The notes under the pieces: generated by a model | What the model saw: the letters and a program-made list of their open reading frames with translations, nothing else | The model's database searches: none | What the model was told of the DNA's origin: nothing | Shown: piece by piece, positions 24,746 to 33,033 of the stretch | How positions within the stretch are numbered: the stretch's first letter is position 1 | Layout: each line of letters starts with the position of its first letter | Made by a program: the position numbers and the translations under genes | Source of the DNA: an uncultured Prevotellaceae bacterium | GTDB taxonomy: Bacteria; Bacteroidota; Bacteroidia; Bacteroidales; Bacteroidaceae | Length of the DNA stretch: 64,000 bases | NCBI GenBank assembly: GCA_902800495.1 | Contig: CADCET010000005.1 | Coordinates: forward strand, 1 to 64,000 | Direction of reading: 5' to 3'

Positions 24746-25167
24746 ATAGAAATCAAATATATTGCAGAACAGAAAAACACAGCGGCTCCCAAAACAACAA
24801 AACAAGCGATAGAATGCCATTTCCACTTGCTGTAGTTTGGATCCTGGCTGAATTCATCATAGTATTTTGTAAACAAACCATTATTAAAATAACGGTAAGT
24901 GAAATAAGACAGACATGGGACAATGGTAACGAAAGATATTAATGCAATATATTCTTTCGGAATTGTCAAATGATAATGAATCATTAGCAAAGAAGGTATT
25001 ATCCATATTACCCCAACAAGATAGCCAACAGCTGTTAGTCCCATAATACTCCCTGCCATAATCTCCGTCTTGTTTCCTTCACGAAATTCATTTGGGCTGA
25101 TAGAGAAAGCTCTGTCTAAGGATTGAAAAGAGTAATAAATATGGTTTAAAAATCGTTCAATTGTCAT
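24736..25167 (-). CDS. Small multi-pass membrane protein, MTIERF family, copy A
   Basis: A 143-residue protein of unknown function. It begins MTIERFLNHIYYSF, identical in the first 14 residues to the next gene. Four hydrophobic segments can be seen (about residues 36-58, 70-90, 118-140 plus a weaker one), with FNNGLFTKYYDEF and DPNYSKWKW in a cytoplasmic loop. The paralogue keeps the pattern FNN...YY/F..EF...PNY.K. The gene is enclosed by the repeat flanks R and U and palindromes b and c. Confidence 0.7.
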   Translation of the reverse strand: MTIERFLNHIYYSFQSLDRAFSISPNEFREGNKTEIMAGSIMGLTAVGYLVGVIWIIPSLLMIHYHLTIPKEYIALISFVTIVPCLSYFTYRYFNNGLFTKYYDEFSQDPNYSKWKWHSIACFVVLGAAVFFCSAIYLISMVT

Positions 25168-25168
25168 A

Positions 25169-25226
25169 TCCTATACTTTTTATTTAAACGAGGAAAAATA
25201 ATAAATATTATATGGGGATTCATTAT
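25169..25226. repeat. 5'-flank repeat U, copy 2
   Basis: CCTATACTTTTTATTTAAACG...AATAAATATTATATGGGGAT followed by TCATTAT, shared with 25687-25747 (the block TATGGGGATTCATTAT is exact). On the minus strand it is the leader and probable promoter region of copy A. Confidence 0.8.
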
Positions 25227-25280
25227 GCTCACCCCGTGTGAGCAATAGCAGATTTCTCAAATCTACATATTATGTCACCC
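25227..25280. repeat. Short palindrome c plus 3'-flank repeat R
   Basis: GCTCAC and GTGAGC arms around CCCGT at 25227-25243 look like a shortened form of palindromes a and b. It is followed by AGATTTCTCAAATCTACATA and TTATGTCACC, nearly identical to the flank after palindrome b. Confidence 0.8.
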
Positions 25281-25685
25281 TAAGATTACTACAATTAGTA
25301 ACAGCAGAGTATGACCTATTATGCAAAAAACAGATGCAACAACATTCCACAACCGTTTTTTGTAGTTTGGGGTACTTCTAAACTCCATAAAATAGCGATC
25401 ATAATTATTAAAGGACTTCATCAACGGTCCCAATAATATGCCTCCTACAACAAAACTCATCAACAATTCTTTTTGGGGTGAGAAAAATATCCCCAAAAGA
25501 TGCATCGGGAATAACACAACAGTGTAAAACGCAGCTACAACATATCCTCCAAGTGAAAAACACATAATCATTCCTGCCACTAGTACTGTGTTGTCTTCCT
25601 TCCGATAATCAATACTATATGAAAAGGTTCTATCAATGGCAGCGAAGGAATAATAAATATGATTGAGAAATCTTTCTATTGTCAT
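25275..25685 (-). CDS. Small multi-pass membrane protein, MTIERF family, copy B
   Basis: A 136-residue paralogue of the gene at 24736-25167: identical opening MTIERFLNHIYYSF, then roughly 30 percent identity, with three or four membrane segments and the shared loop FNNYDRYFMEFRSTPNYKKR. Its DNA flanks are far more similar to those of copy A than the coding parts are, which suggests flank-mediated exchange or conversion. Function unknown; a small membrane protein beside a barstar-like gene could be an immunity protein, but this is inference. Confidence 0.7.
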   Translation of the reverse strand: MTIERFLNHIYYSFAAIDRTFSYSIDYRKEDNTVLVAGMIMCFSLGGYVVAAFYTVVLFPMHLLGIFFSPQKELLMSFVVGGILLGPLMKSFNNYDRYFMEFRSTPNYKKRLWNVVASVFCIIGHTLLLLIVVILG

Positions 25686-25686
25686 C

Positions 25687-25747
25687 TCCTATATTTTTAT
25701 GTTTTAAAACGGAGGAATCTGATAAATATTATATGGGGATTCATTAT
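25687..25747. repeat. 5'-flank repeat U, copy 3
   Basis: CTCCTATATTTTTATGTTTT, ATCTGATAAATATTATATGG and GGATTCATTAT: the upstream flank of copy B, matching the flank of copy A and, partly, the region before the truncated protease. Confidence 0.8.
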
Positions 25748-25780
25748 ATTGCATCAGAATCGCCGGATCTACAACATTAT

Positions 25781-26479
25781 TTAGCTGTTGACTTGCTCAC
25801 AGGGGGTTGAAGTGACCTGTCCCTGTGATTCGATAACTGTTGAGTAGACAAGCCTACACGCCTCATCTTCAGAAGAACATATCTTAAGATAATTCCTTCC
25901 ACCACGCTCATCTAAATAAAACACTTCCCATTTGCTGTAATTATGATATATGATGATGCTGTCTGTTTTTAATTCATCCCATAGTGAGTATCTGCTTTCT
26001 GGAATTCCCAGATCGTCAAAGATTTTTTTCAATTCTCTTCTGTTCATAGTACCATGATCATTCACTGCAATCTCTTTCTTCGACAAGCTGTTCATTCTTT
26101 TTATCTCATCTATTACATTTTTGCCCGGAAAGAACTTATCAATATATTCTTTTTCATTAATGTTAAAATAATAAGTTATATGATGCGCTTCACAATTGAT
26201 GGAATCATGTATAACAGATAAGTAGGTAGATAAATCCCAGGTTGGTTGCAGATGAGCCACACTATTGTGTATTATTAGTATTTCGTTTTGATTTATCCAA
26301 CTAAGGTTGCGAAGTTGTTGTTCCAAATCTTCCCACGTATAGTCAAACGCGGGAAAAAGCAACTTGTCGTTTAACTGCTTAAACAGCTCTACCTTATTAT
26401 TAACGCTTTCAATAATTGAAGTGAATGCATTTGTATTCACTACTTCCCTAATATCACGAAAGAAAGAAATATTACTCAT
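25781..26479 (-). CDS. Barstar-like domain protein (possible immunity protein)
   Basis: A 232-residue cytoplasmic protein. Residues about 40-100 resemble barstar-type RNase inhibitors: FPAFDYTWEDLEQQLRNLSW, then NEILIIHNSVAHL (beta strand) and a helix STYLSVIHDSIN. The C-terminal part (about 145-215) begins MNRRELKKIFDDLGIPESRY and contains KWEVFYLDERGGRNYLKICSSE; I recall such a domain in proteins linked with toxin-immunity loci but cannot name it. No toxin gene is adjacent. The last 15 codons derive from a degenerate copy of the palindromic repeat (SQGQVTSTPCEQVNS). The gene is strongly AT-rich. Barstar assignment is by pattern only. Confidence 0.5.
   Translation of the reverse strand: MSNISFFRDIREVVNTNAFTSIIESVNNKVELFKQLNDKLLFPAFDYTWEDLEQQLRNLSWINQNEILIIHNSVAHLQPTWDLSTYLSVIHDSINCEAHHITYYFNINEKEYIDKFFPGKNVIDEIKRMNSLSKKEIAVNDHGTMNRRELKKIFDDLGIPESRYSLWDELKTDSIIIYHNYSKWEVFYLDERGGRNYLKICSSEDEACRLVYSTVIESQGQVTSTPCEQVNS
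25795..25833. repeat. Degenerate palindrome d in the 3' end of the barstar-like gene
   Basis: GCTCACAGGGGG at 25795-25806 and a partial complement (CCCTGTGA) at 25821-25828. The repeat now forms the C-terminal codons and lies next to the stop of the barstar-like gene. Confidence 0.65.
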
Positions 26480-26494
26480 AATCTTTGTATTTAA

Positions 26495-27281
26495 TTATTT
26501 TAGAGGGATTATTATTCCCCGTTTTAGTAGATCAGGGGACGGTTCTCTGATCTGTTCAATCCCTTGATAGTACAGGCCTTTGTAATAATAGAGCAAATAG
26601 TAACGTGTGTCGTGAAACACATCGCTATCAGCTAAAGACGAATGATACTGATAGAGGTCAAGATAAGTCTTGGCTTCAACATATTGCTGACGTGACAACA
26701 GAATATAAATGGGAGCTGCCAAGAAGGTATTGGCGATACTGGCATCGCCATATTCGAGTAACTGATAACGTGTCAAACGATTAATAATCAAAGTACTGTC
26801 CTCATTGCCTAGGCCATAATAGCAAGCAGCAGTCTGCCCATAAGCCAAGATGGCCGAGAGGGTATCCTTGGCAAGCCAAGCATAGTGAGTTGCAGAAAGG
26901 TAATCGTTGATAGCATCACGATAGAGGCATTCACTACGGAAAAGATTGCCTGACTGTCCGTAAACGCATGACAACAGCCTATAGTCGCAGTCGCTATCCA
27001 GGGTATCTGCAGCATCGGTAGCGTCCTGATAGCAGTGGAGGGCTTGAGGGGCATCGTCCAGGTCACGGTACGAACAACCGAGGAGATAGTGGGCACGCAT
27101 CCGTTGGTTGGGTGTGCCGTGACGATCGTAATACTCCACAGCTTCCAACAGCAGCGACGGCTCTGTCAAGCAATGCCGACATTCGACTGCTTCTGCCACC
27201 GTCGCAGGCTACAAGAGCAAGCACAGTTAGGCAAAGCAGAGCGACGAACGCCAAATAGCCTACAATGGATTTACTATTCAC
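26495..27281 (-). pseudogene. TPR lipoprotein/regulator, frameshifted and truncated
   Basis: The 5' part (GTG at 27281) encodes a lipoprotein signal NSKSIVGYLAFVALLCLTVL then ALVAC and SALLDRA. The rest is in another frame from about 27190 and encodes TPR-like helices with YYDRHGTPNQRMRAHYLLGC, a block typical of a large Bacteroidales TPR family of 500-600 residues that ends in a membrane helix and a regulator-like domain. Here the region between SALLDRA and LLLEAVEYY is deleted with a frameshift, and the C-terminal half is missing after about residue 234. It therefore looks like a double-truncated remnant. Confidence 0.65.
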
Positions 27282-27285
27282 GGCA

Positions 27286-27293
27286 CAAAGGTA
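27286..27293 (-). promoter_or_regulatory. -7 box of the TPR gene
   Basis: TACCTTTG on the minus strand, 4 nt before the GTG at 27281. It supports that GTG as the original start and implies a leaderless mRNA. Confidence 0.5.
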
Positions 27294-27339
27294 ACAATAA
27301 ATTAAGTACACACGGTACACACGGGAACCCTACAGTGTA

Positions 27340-27606
27340 CTATCTGATTGTCTTTCGCACGGTGCCGTCAAGCATGCGCTTCAGCATGATACCGCGCGCG
27401 TTAGAACGCAGGCGCGTACCATTCAGACTGTAGATGGCTACGGGTTGCCCGGCGATCTCCTGATGCATCTCGTTGATACCTGAAGGAGCTTCTTCTGAGT
27501 TGACGTAGTAGGTGATATTGTCATACTTGAATTCCTGTGCATGACTTGACACGCTGCATATCAGCATGATGGCTGTGCAGCAGCTCTTGGCAAAAAAACC
27601 ATTCAT
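27340..27606 (-). CDS. Small secreted protein, probable BspA-like remnant
   Basis: An 88-residue ORF with a signal peptide (MNGFFAKSCCTAIMLICSVSSHA), then EFKYDNITYYVN, which resembles the opening of BspA-type leucine-rich-repeat proteins, and an end PVAIYSLNGTRLRSNARGI that resembles the tail of Prevotella exoproteins. The repeat domain that normally lies between is absent. I read it as an internally deleted secreted protein; it may still be expressed. Confidence 0.5.
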   Translation of the reverse strand: MNGFFAKSCCTAIMLICSVSSHAQEFKYDNITYYVNSEEAPSGINEMHQEIAGQPVAIYSLNGTRLRSNARGIMLKRMLDGTVRKTIR

Positions 27607-27636
27607 TTGTTTTACAATGGTTAAAAATGTGTTTGC

Positions 27637-29180
27637 TTACTTGCAAATCACCTCCAGGGCTTTCTTCACGATGTCGCTCTCCTCGTTGAAGACACTGAAG
27701 TATTCGCTCATGTCCCAGAGGTCGCGGGCGATGAGCGCCTTCAGCTGCAACTTCAGGTAGGGCATCGTGCGCTCCAGCTCTGCGGCGTCCTTCGGTTCTA
27801 TCTTCTGTTTCTTTGCCTCAGCCATGATGTCGTCCACCAGCTGCTGCGGCACCTCGAAGTGCTTTTTGAACTTGTCGAATGCCGGGAACTGCTTCTTCAG
27901 CTGCTTGCGGTGGTTGTCCACGTAGCGCAGGTTCTGCTGTATGACGATGCCCTTGGCAGCCAACTGTCGGTGTAGCGGTGTGTAGCGGGTGGTGTCTAAG
28001 GGTACGAAGTAGTCGGGCATGATGCCGCCACCGCCGTAGACCGTTCGTCCGCGGTGCAGCGTCTGGAACTTCAGCGAGTCGGCAAAGTGGATGCTATCCT
28101 GATTGGTGAGCTCCCCGTTCTTCAGGCGGTTGTAGACGTCCATCGCATAGTCTTTCTGCTTACCCTTCTCGTATGGCTTTTGAATGCAGCGTCCAGAGGG
28201 GGTATAGTAGTGGGCGATGGTGAGGCGTATCATCGAGCCGTCAGGCAGGTCAATGGGGCGTTGAACGAGTCCCTTGCCGAAAGAGCGGCGGCCGACGACG
28301 TAGCCGCGATCCTGATCTTGGATGGCGCCGGTGACAATCTCGGCAGCCGAGGCTGTATATTCGTCGACAAGCACGACGACCTTGCCATCCATGAAGCTGC
28401 CGTTGCCCTGTGCGCGGTATTCCTGACGGGGCACGCGGCGGCCTTCGGTATAAACAATCAGCTCGTCCTTAGCCAGCATCTCATTGGCAATGTTGACGGC
28501 TGCCTGCAAGTAACCGCCGCCATTCTCCTGAAGGTCGAGGATAAGGCTCTCTGCTCCCTGCAGATACAGGTTCTGCAAGGCGTCACAGAATTCATGGTGG
28601 GTGGTGGCGCCAAAGTTGCCGATACGGATATAGCCGATGCCGGGACGTATGATATAGGCGGCATCAACGCTGTGGACGGGAATCTTGTCGCGGATGACGG
28701 TGAACGTCAGACCTTCGTGTCCTTGGGACCGCGCAGGCGTCGCATAATCTCCTCCTTCGACATCTTCACACCGGCAATGGCCGTGTCGTTGACCGAGACG
28801 ATACGGTCGCCAGCCAGAATGCCGACGCGCTCTGACGGTCCGTTGGTGACGGGCTGAATGACCATGAGCGTATCGTCAATCATATTGAACTGCACGCCGA
28901 TGCCCTCGAAGTTGCCGTTCAGCGGCTCGTTCATCTGCTTCACCTCCTTGGCGTTGGAATAGGTGGAGTGCGGGTCGAGCTTCTCCAACATGCCGCGGAT
29001 GGCGTCCTCGACAAGTTTCTGTTCGTCGACGGAGTCTACGTAGAGGTTGGTGGTAGCAAATTCGGCTATCTGTAACTTGCGCATGGGTGAGTCTTCACTC
29101 ATATTGATGCGCATCTGGGCCTGAGTACTGACGGCGGCGATGAGGCTGACAGCCACCGTTGCTATCTTCATTGCTTTCAT
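27637..29180 (-). pseudogene. S41 (CtpA-like) protease, copy 2: full length but frameshifted
   Basis: This copy keeps the signal peptide (MKAMKIATVAVSLIAAVSTQ, start at 29180), the helical region (DEQKLVEDAIRGMLEKLDPH), a PDZ domain (GIGVQFNMIDDTLMVIQPV...GDRIVSVNDTAIAGV) and the whole S41 protease domain (LILDLQENGGGYLQAAVNIA, DEYTASAAEIVTGAIQDQDR, GSMIRLTIAHYYTPSGR). However, the frame breaks at about 28707-28715: LRGPKDTKV runs into TGA, while LTFTVIRDKIPV continues in another frame. Relatives have about ten extra residues there, so a small deletion is likely. Neighbours ybeY/coaD upstream and parE downstream make this the probable ancestral locus. Confidence 0.75.
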
Positions 29181-29208
29181 CTTGATGTCGTTAACAATTG
29201 TTTGCCTG

Positions 29209-29216
29209 CAAAGGTA
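29209..29216 (-). promoter_or_regulatory. -7 box of S41 copy 2
   Basis: TACCTTTG on the minus strand, 29 nt before the ATG at 29180. It excludes the more upstream ATG at 29222. Confidence 0.6.
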
Positions 29217-29632
29217 CTGCAAAATAACAAGAAATCGGCAGAAAAGTCAAAAAAAAACTATAATTGGCTTACGAAGCGGCCTTTATGCGCCCCTTTCGTC
29301 GCATCAATCAGACAAAAACGTGCACCAATTAAACAAAAGGGGCACGTGGAAACAAGCGGATGTCTCCCCTGCGGTTAGGACCGACGACCAAAGCTCCCAT
29401 TCTGCACGAGGGAACATGGCGTGACACGCAGTAAAAACAACTTGGTATTTTTGTTTGACGACAACTTGGTATTTTTATTTAACGACAACTTGGACAACTT
29501 AGACAACTTTTTTTATTCGATACCATCCGAATGGTTAAGTTGTCCAAGTTGTCCAAGTTGTCGTTTAAAAAGATACCATCCGAATGGCTAAGTTGTCTAA
29601 GTTGTCCAAGTTGTCGTTAAAAATCATGCGAT
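29217..29632. repeat. Gap with inverted 9-bp arrays between parE and S41 copy 2
   Basis: The left part (29217-29430) shows no gene. From about 29434 to 29622 the DNA is built of a nonamer, AAGTTGTCC, in both orientations: the inverted form (ACAACTTGG) on the left and AAGTTGTCC runs at about 29536-29562 and 29593-29616 on the right. Two exact direct copies of GATACCATCCGAATGG separate the runs. The two sides can pair into long stems. The array ends 10 bp from the parE stop codon, so it could also act as a terminator. Confidence 0.8.
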
Positions 29633-31633
29633 TTATTCGTACACGTCTTCTTCGGGCCGGTCTTCCTCGATGACGAGGTTGTCGATGATGAAGTTCTGGC
29701 GCTCCATGGTGTTCTTACCCATATAGTATTCAAGGAGCTTCTGCACCTGGTCGGTCTTGTGGAGCGTCACCTGCTCCAGCCGGATGTCGGGACCTATGAA
29801 GCCCGCAAACTCCTCGGGCGAGATCTCGCCGAGACCTTTGAATCGGGTAATCTCCGGGTCGGGGCCTAACTGGCTGATGGCCTGCAGGCGCTCTTCCTCG
29901 CTATAGCAGTAGCGCGTGATGAAGTCGGATTTCTTTTGTTGAGTGTTTAGTGTTGAGTGTTTAGTGTCTTCGTCAGTTAAGACCTGCTTGTTCTTGATTT
30001 TCGTACGGCGGTTGCGTACGCGGAACAGCGGCGTCTGCAACACATAGACGTGACCCTTCTTGATGAGTTCCGGGAAAAACTGCAGGAAGAACGTGATGAT
30101 GAGCAGGCGGATGTGCATACCGTCGACATCAGCATCGGTGGCCACTATCACCTTATTATATCTAAGGGTGTCCATGCCCTCCTCAATGTCGAGTGCCGCC
30201 TGTAGCAGGTTGAACTCCTCGTTCTCATACACCACCTTCTTCGTCAGCCCGAACGTGTTCAGGGGCTTTCCCCTTAACGAGAACACCGCCTGCGTGTTCA
30301 CGTCACGGCTCTTGGTGATGCTGCCGCTGGCGGAGTCGCCCTCGGTGATGAAGATTGACGACTCTTCCTTACGGTCATCCTTCACGTCGCTGAAGTGGAT
30401 GCGACAGTCGCGCAGCTTGCGGTTGTGTAGGTTGGCTTTCTTCGCCCGTTCGCGGGCCAGCTTGGTCACACCGGCTATCGCCTTGCGGTCGCGCTCGCTC
30501 TCCTTGATCTTATTCTCTAAGACCTCTGTCACGTCCTGGTGGATGTGCAGGTAGTTGTCCACCTCCTGCTTGATGAAGTCGCCCACGTACTTGTTGATGC
30601 TTACGCCGTCGGGGGCCATTGTCAGTGAGCCGAGCTTGATCTTCGTCTGACTCTCGAACATCGGCTCCTCGACGTTGATGGCGATGGCGGCGACGATACC
30701 TGTACGGATGTCGCCGTATTCGTATTTGCCGAAGAACTCCTTGATGGTTCGGGCAATATGCTCCTTGAAGGCGCTCTGGTGGGTGCCGCCCTGTGTGGTG
30801 TGCTGACCGTTGACAAACGAGTGGTACTCCTCGCCGTACTGGTTAGCGTGAGTAAAGGCTATCTCGATGTCCTCGCCCTGCAGGTGAATGATGGGGTAGA
30901 GTGCCTCGGTCGTCATGCGGTCTTTCAGCAGGTCTTCCAAACCGTGGCGCGAGAGGATGCGCCGACCGTTGTACATGATGGTCAGCCCTGTGTTCAGGTA
31001 CGTATAATTGCGCAGCATGTTCTCCACAATCTCGTCGTGGAACTGGTAGTTCAGGAACAGCGTGTCGTCGGGCTCAAAAAAGATGTACGTGCCGCTCTCG
31101 TCCTGCGTGTCCTCCGTACGGTCGCCGGTAATCTCGCCCCGTTCGAAGGTGGCTATGCGCACCTTGCCATCGCGGAACGAGCGCACCTCGAACTTGGCGC
31201 TCAAGGCGTTCACCGCCTTGACACCCACGCCGTTCAGACCTACAGACTTCTTAAATGCCTTTGAGTCGTACTTGCCGCCGGTGTTCAGCACCGAGACGGC
31301 TTCAATGAGCTTACCCTGCGGTATGCCGCGGCCATAGTCGCGTATCGAGACGCGCAGGTTGTCCTCGACCGTTATCTCTATGCGGTCGCCGGCGTGCATT
31401 TTAAACTCGTCGATGCTGTTGTCAATAACCTCCTTCAGCAATACGTAGATGCCGTCCTCGGGCAGCGAACCGTCGCCCAAGCGGCCGATGTACATACCCG
31501 GACGGGTACGCACGTGCTCCATATCCGACAAGTGACGTATATTGTCGTCGTTGTACTCAACAAGACTCTCCCCCTGCCCCTCCCTGTTAGGGAGGGGAGT
31601 AGCTACTCCTTGCGTTTCTATTGTATTTTCCAT
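29633..31633 (-). CDS. parE: DNA topoisomerase IV subunit B (ParE)
   Basis: A 666-residue type IIA topoisomerase ATPase subunit. Visible motifs: [12 protein letters not shown], the ATP-site helix [33 protein letters not shown], the QGGTHQSAF strap, and the Toprim residues EGDSASG (about 429) and DADVDGMH (about 503). ParE works with ParC, which is not in the window. Two oddities are repeat-derived. The N-terminus [19 protein letters not shown], including the start codon, lies in a palindromic element, and residues about 556-566 (KHSTLNTQQ) come from a heptamer array. The conserved protein begins around [13 protein letters not shown]. Confidence 0.95.
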   Translation of the reverse strand: MENTIETQGVATPLPNREGQGESLVEYNDDNIRHLSDMEHVRTRPGMYIGRLGDGSLPEDGIYVLLKEVIDNSIDEFKMHAGDRIEITVEDNLRVSIRDYGRGIPQGKLIEAVSVLNTGGKYDSKAFKKSVGLNGVGVKAVNALSAKFEVRSFRDGKVRIATFERGEITGDRTEDTQDESGTYIFFEPDDTLFLNYQFHDEIVENMLRNYTYLNTGLTIMYNGRRILSRHGLEDLLKDRMTTEALYPIIHLQGEDIEIAFTHANQYGEEYHSFVNGQHTTQGGTHQSAFKEHIARTIKEFFGKYEYGDIRTGIVAAIAINVEEPMFESQTKIKLGSLTMAPDGVSINKYVGDFIKQEVDNYLHIHQDVTEVLENKIKESERDRKAIAGVTKLARERAKKANLHNRKLRDCRIHFSDVKDDRKEESSIFITEGDSASGSITKSRDVNTQAVFSLRGKPLNTFGLTKKVVYENEEFNLLQAALDIEEGMDTLRYNKVIVATDADVDGMHIRLLIITFFLQFFPELIKKGHVYVLQTPLFRVRNRRTKIKNKQVLTDEDTKHSTLNTQQKKSDFITRYCYSEEERLQAISQLGPDPEITRFKGLGEISPEEFAGFIGPDIRLEQVTLHKTDQVQKLLEYYMGKNTMERQNFIIDNLVIEEDRPEEDVYE
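29938..29967. repeat. Heptanucleotide tandem repeat inside parE
   Basis: Four units alternating GTTGAGT and GTTTAGT. They encode a short polar loop in the Toprim-side region of ParE without breaking the frame. Confidence 0.8.
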
Positions 31634-31714
31634 TAATTTATCGTATTACCTTTAATTATCACTAAATGTAACTACTCCCCTCCCTCACAGGGAGGGGCAG
31701 GGGGGAGGGTCTTC
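31562..31714. repeat. Inverted-repeat (MITE-like) element spanning the parE start codon
   Basis: The left end (from 31562) reads AAGACTCTCCCCCTGCCCCT then CCCTGTTAGGGAGGGGAGTA; the right end (to 31714) is its imperfect complement, ending GGAGGGTCTTC. Each arm also contains its own small palindrome (CCCTCCCT...AGGGAGGGG). The parE ATG at 31631-31633 is inside. Arm sequence and layout match the element in the methyltransferase gene at 34578-34854. Confidence 0.8.
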
Positions 31715-31717
31715 CTC

Positions 31718-32872
31718 TTAGAGCGCCTTCTTATAGCATCTCCTCCGCTTGTGCTGTTCGTTCTCCAAATACTGCCACTGAGCCTGGACGGCGGTGTTGC
31801 TCTCCATGTGGACGTGGGTCTCGCCCCACTTGAAACCGTATTTCTGGTAGATGGGTATCAGGTGGTAGAACAGCAGGGCGTTGGCACCCTTGGGACGGTA
31901 CTCCTCGAGGACGCCCACCAACAGGCAGTCTACGATGTCGGTCTTCTTCAAGTAGAGGGCGCGGAACAGGTGCCACCAGCCGAAAGGCAGCAGACGACCC
32001 TTGCGGCACTTCTGCAGGGCACGGGTCAGCGACGGGATGCTGATGCCGACACCTACCACCTTGTGGTCGGGCGTGTTCCAGTCTTCGATGACGCAGAGCA
32101 TGTCCATCGAGAAGAACTTGAAGTACTCCTTGACGTAGGTGTCTATCTGGCGGTCGGTCATCTGCGAGTAACCGTAGAGGTTGCCGAATGTCTTGTTGAC
32201 CACCTCTAACACCTTACGGCCGTAACCGTCGGGGCCGAACACCTGACTGCGCTTCAGCTTGGGGCAGTGCAGGTTGTAGCGCTTTTCGACCATCTGGGCC
32301 ACCTTCGAGAACTTCTCGGGCATATCACCTTTGGGAACGAAAGCCTTGTACTCGACATAGTCGTTGTCCTTTTCGTAGCCTTCCATCTGTTCCATCAGCT
32401 GAGGGTAGTACTCGTAATTATAGATGGTGGCCATCGTGCCCAACTGGTCGAAACCACGGATGAGCATGCCCTCGGGATCCATATCGGTGAAACCCAAGGG
32501 GCCGATAATCTCCGTCATACCCTTCTCGCGGCCGTAGTTCTCGACAGCACCAAGCAGGGCGCGCATCACGTCGGCATCGTTGATGAGGTCTATCCAACCG
32601 AAGCGTACAGCCTTACGCTGCCACTGGTCGTTGTAGCGGTGGTTGATGATGGCAGCCACGCGGCCCACCAATTTACCGTCTTTATAGGCTAAGTAATATT
32701 CGGCCTCGCAAAACTCAAAGGCGGCATTCGTCTCCTTGCTCAATGTGTGCAGCTCGTCGCTATACAGATTGGGCGCATCATACTGGTTGCCTTTGTACAA
32801 CTCATAATGCAATTCAATAAAAGCCTTTAAGTCCTTCTTGTTGGTTACTTTTTTAATCTCTACTGATGCCAT
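31718..32872 (-). CDS. GNAT-like acyltransferase family protein
   Basis: A 384-residue protein with an N-terminal GNAT-like region: YYLAYKDGKLVGRVAAIINH (about residues 59-78) is the usual acetyl-CoA-binding strand and loop, followed by FGWIDLINDADV and IIGPLGFTDMDPEGMLIRGF. A second half (about 200-384) contains HKVVGVGISIPSLTRALQK and YRPKGANALLFYHLIPIYQK, again GNAT-like. This large family is widespread in Bacteroidetes; the substrate is not known. The gene has its own promoter and sits behind the palindromic element at the parE start. Confidence 0.75.
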   Translation of the reverse strand: MASVEIKKVTNKKDLKAFIELHYELYKGNQYDAPNLYSDELHTLSKETNAAFEFCEAEYYLAYKDGKLVGRVAAIINHRYNDQWQRKAVRFGWIDLINDADVMRALLGAVENYGREKGMTEIIGPLGFTDMDPEGMLIRGFDQLGTMATIYNYEYYPQLMEQMEGYEKDNDYVEYKAFVPKGDMPEKFSKVAQMVEKRYNLHCPKLKRSQVFGPDGYGRKVLEVVNKTFGNLYGYSQMTDRQIDTYVKEYFKFFSMDMLCVIEDWNTPDHKVVGVGISIPSLTRALQKCRKGRLLPFGWWHLFRALYLKKTDIVDCLLVGVLEEYRPKGANALLFYHLIPIYQKYGFKWGETHVHMESNTAVQAQWQYLENEQHKRRRCYKKAL

Positions 32873-32911
32873 CTTTTCTCTTGAAATTAGCTGTTTTTAC
32901 AAATTATGTGG

Positions 32912-32919
32912 CAAAGATA
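32912..32919 (-). promoter_or_regulatory. -7 box of the GNAT gene
   Basis: TATCTTTG on the minus strand, 40 nt before the ATG at 32872. Confidence 0.6.
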
Positions 32920-32973
32920 CGTCATTTTTCTCAAAAATAGAAAGAAAAATTTGGATTTTTCAATAAGTTAAGC

Positions 32974-32981
32974 TACTTTTG
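32974..32981 (+). promoter_or_regulatory. -7 box of the ompA promoter
   Basis: TACTTTTG, with TTTGGATTTTT upstream as a likely -33 region. The leader to the ATG at 33034 is about 50 nt and A-rich, as expected for a strongly translated Bacteroidetes gene. Confidence 0.65.
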
Positions 32982-33033
32982 CACGTGAAAGTATAATAAC
33001 AAAAGGAAAAAATCATTCTAATTGCAATTAAGT

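Noticed and set aside
23304-25833. Integron with attC sites
   Set aside because: The palindromes are GC-rich perfect stems without the RGTTRRRY-type ends of attC, and no integrase is present; I only claim a cassette-like pattern.
28700-28720. Programmed frameshift in the S41 gene
   Set aside because: The site (AAG GTC TGA) has no slippery heptamer, the needed shift is -1, and about ten residues expected in relatives are missing, so a deletion explains it better.
29434-29622. Possible CRISPR array
   Set aside because: Units are 9 bp, run in both directions and have no unique spacers of regular length; no cas gene is in the window.
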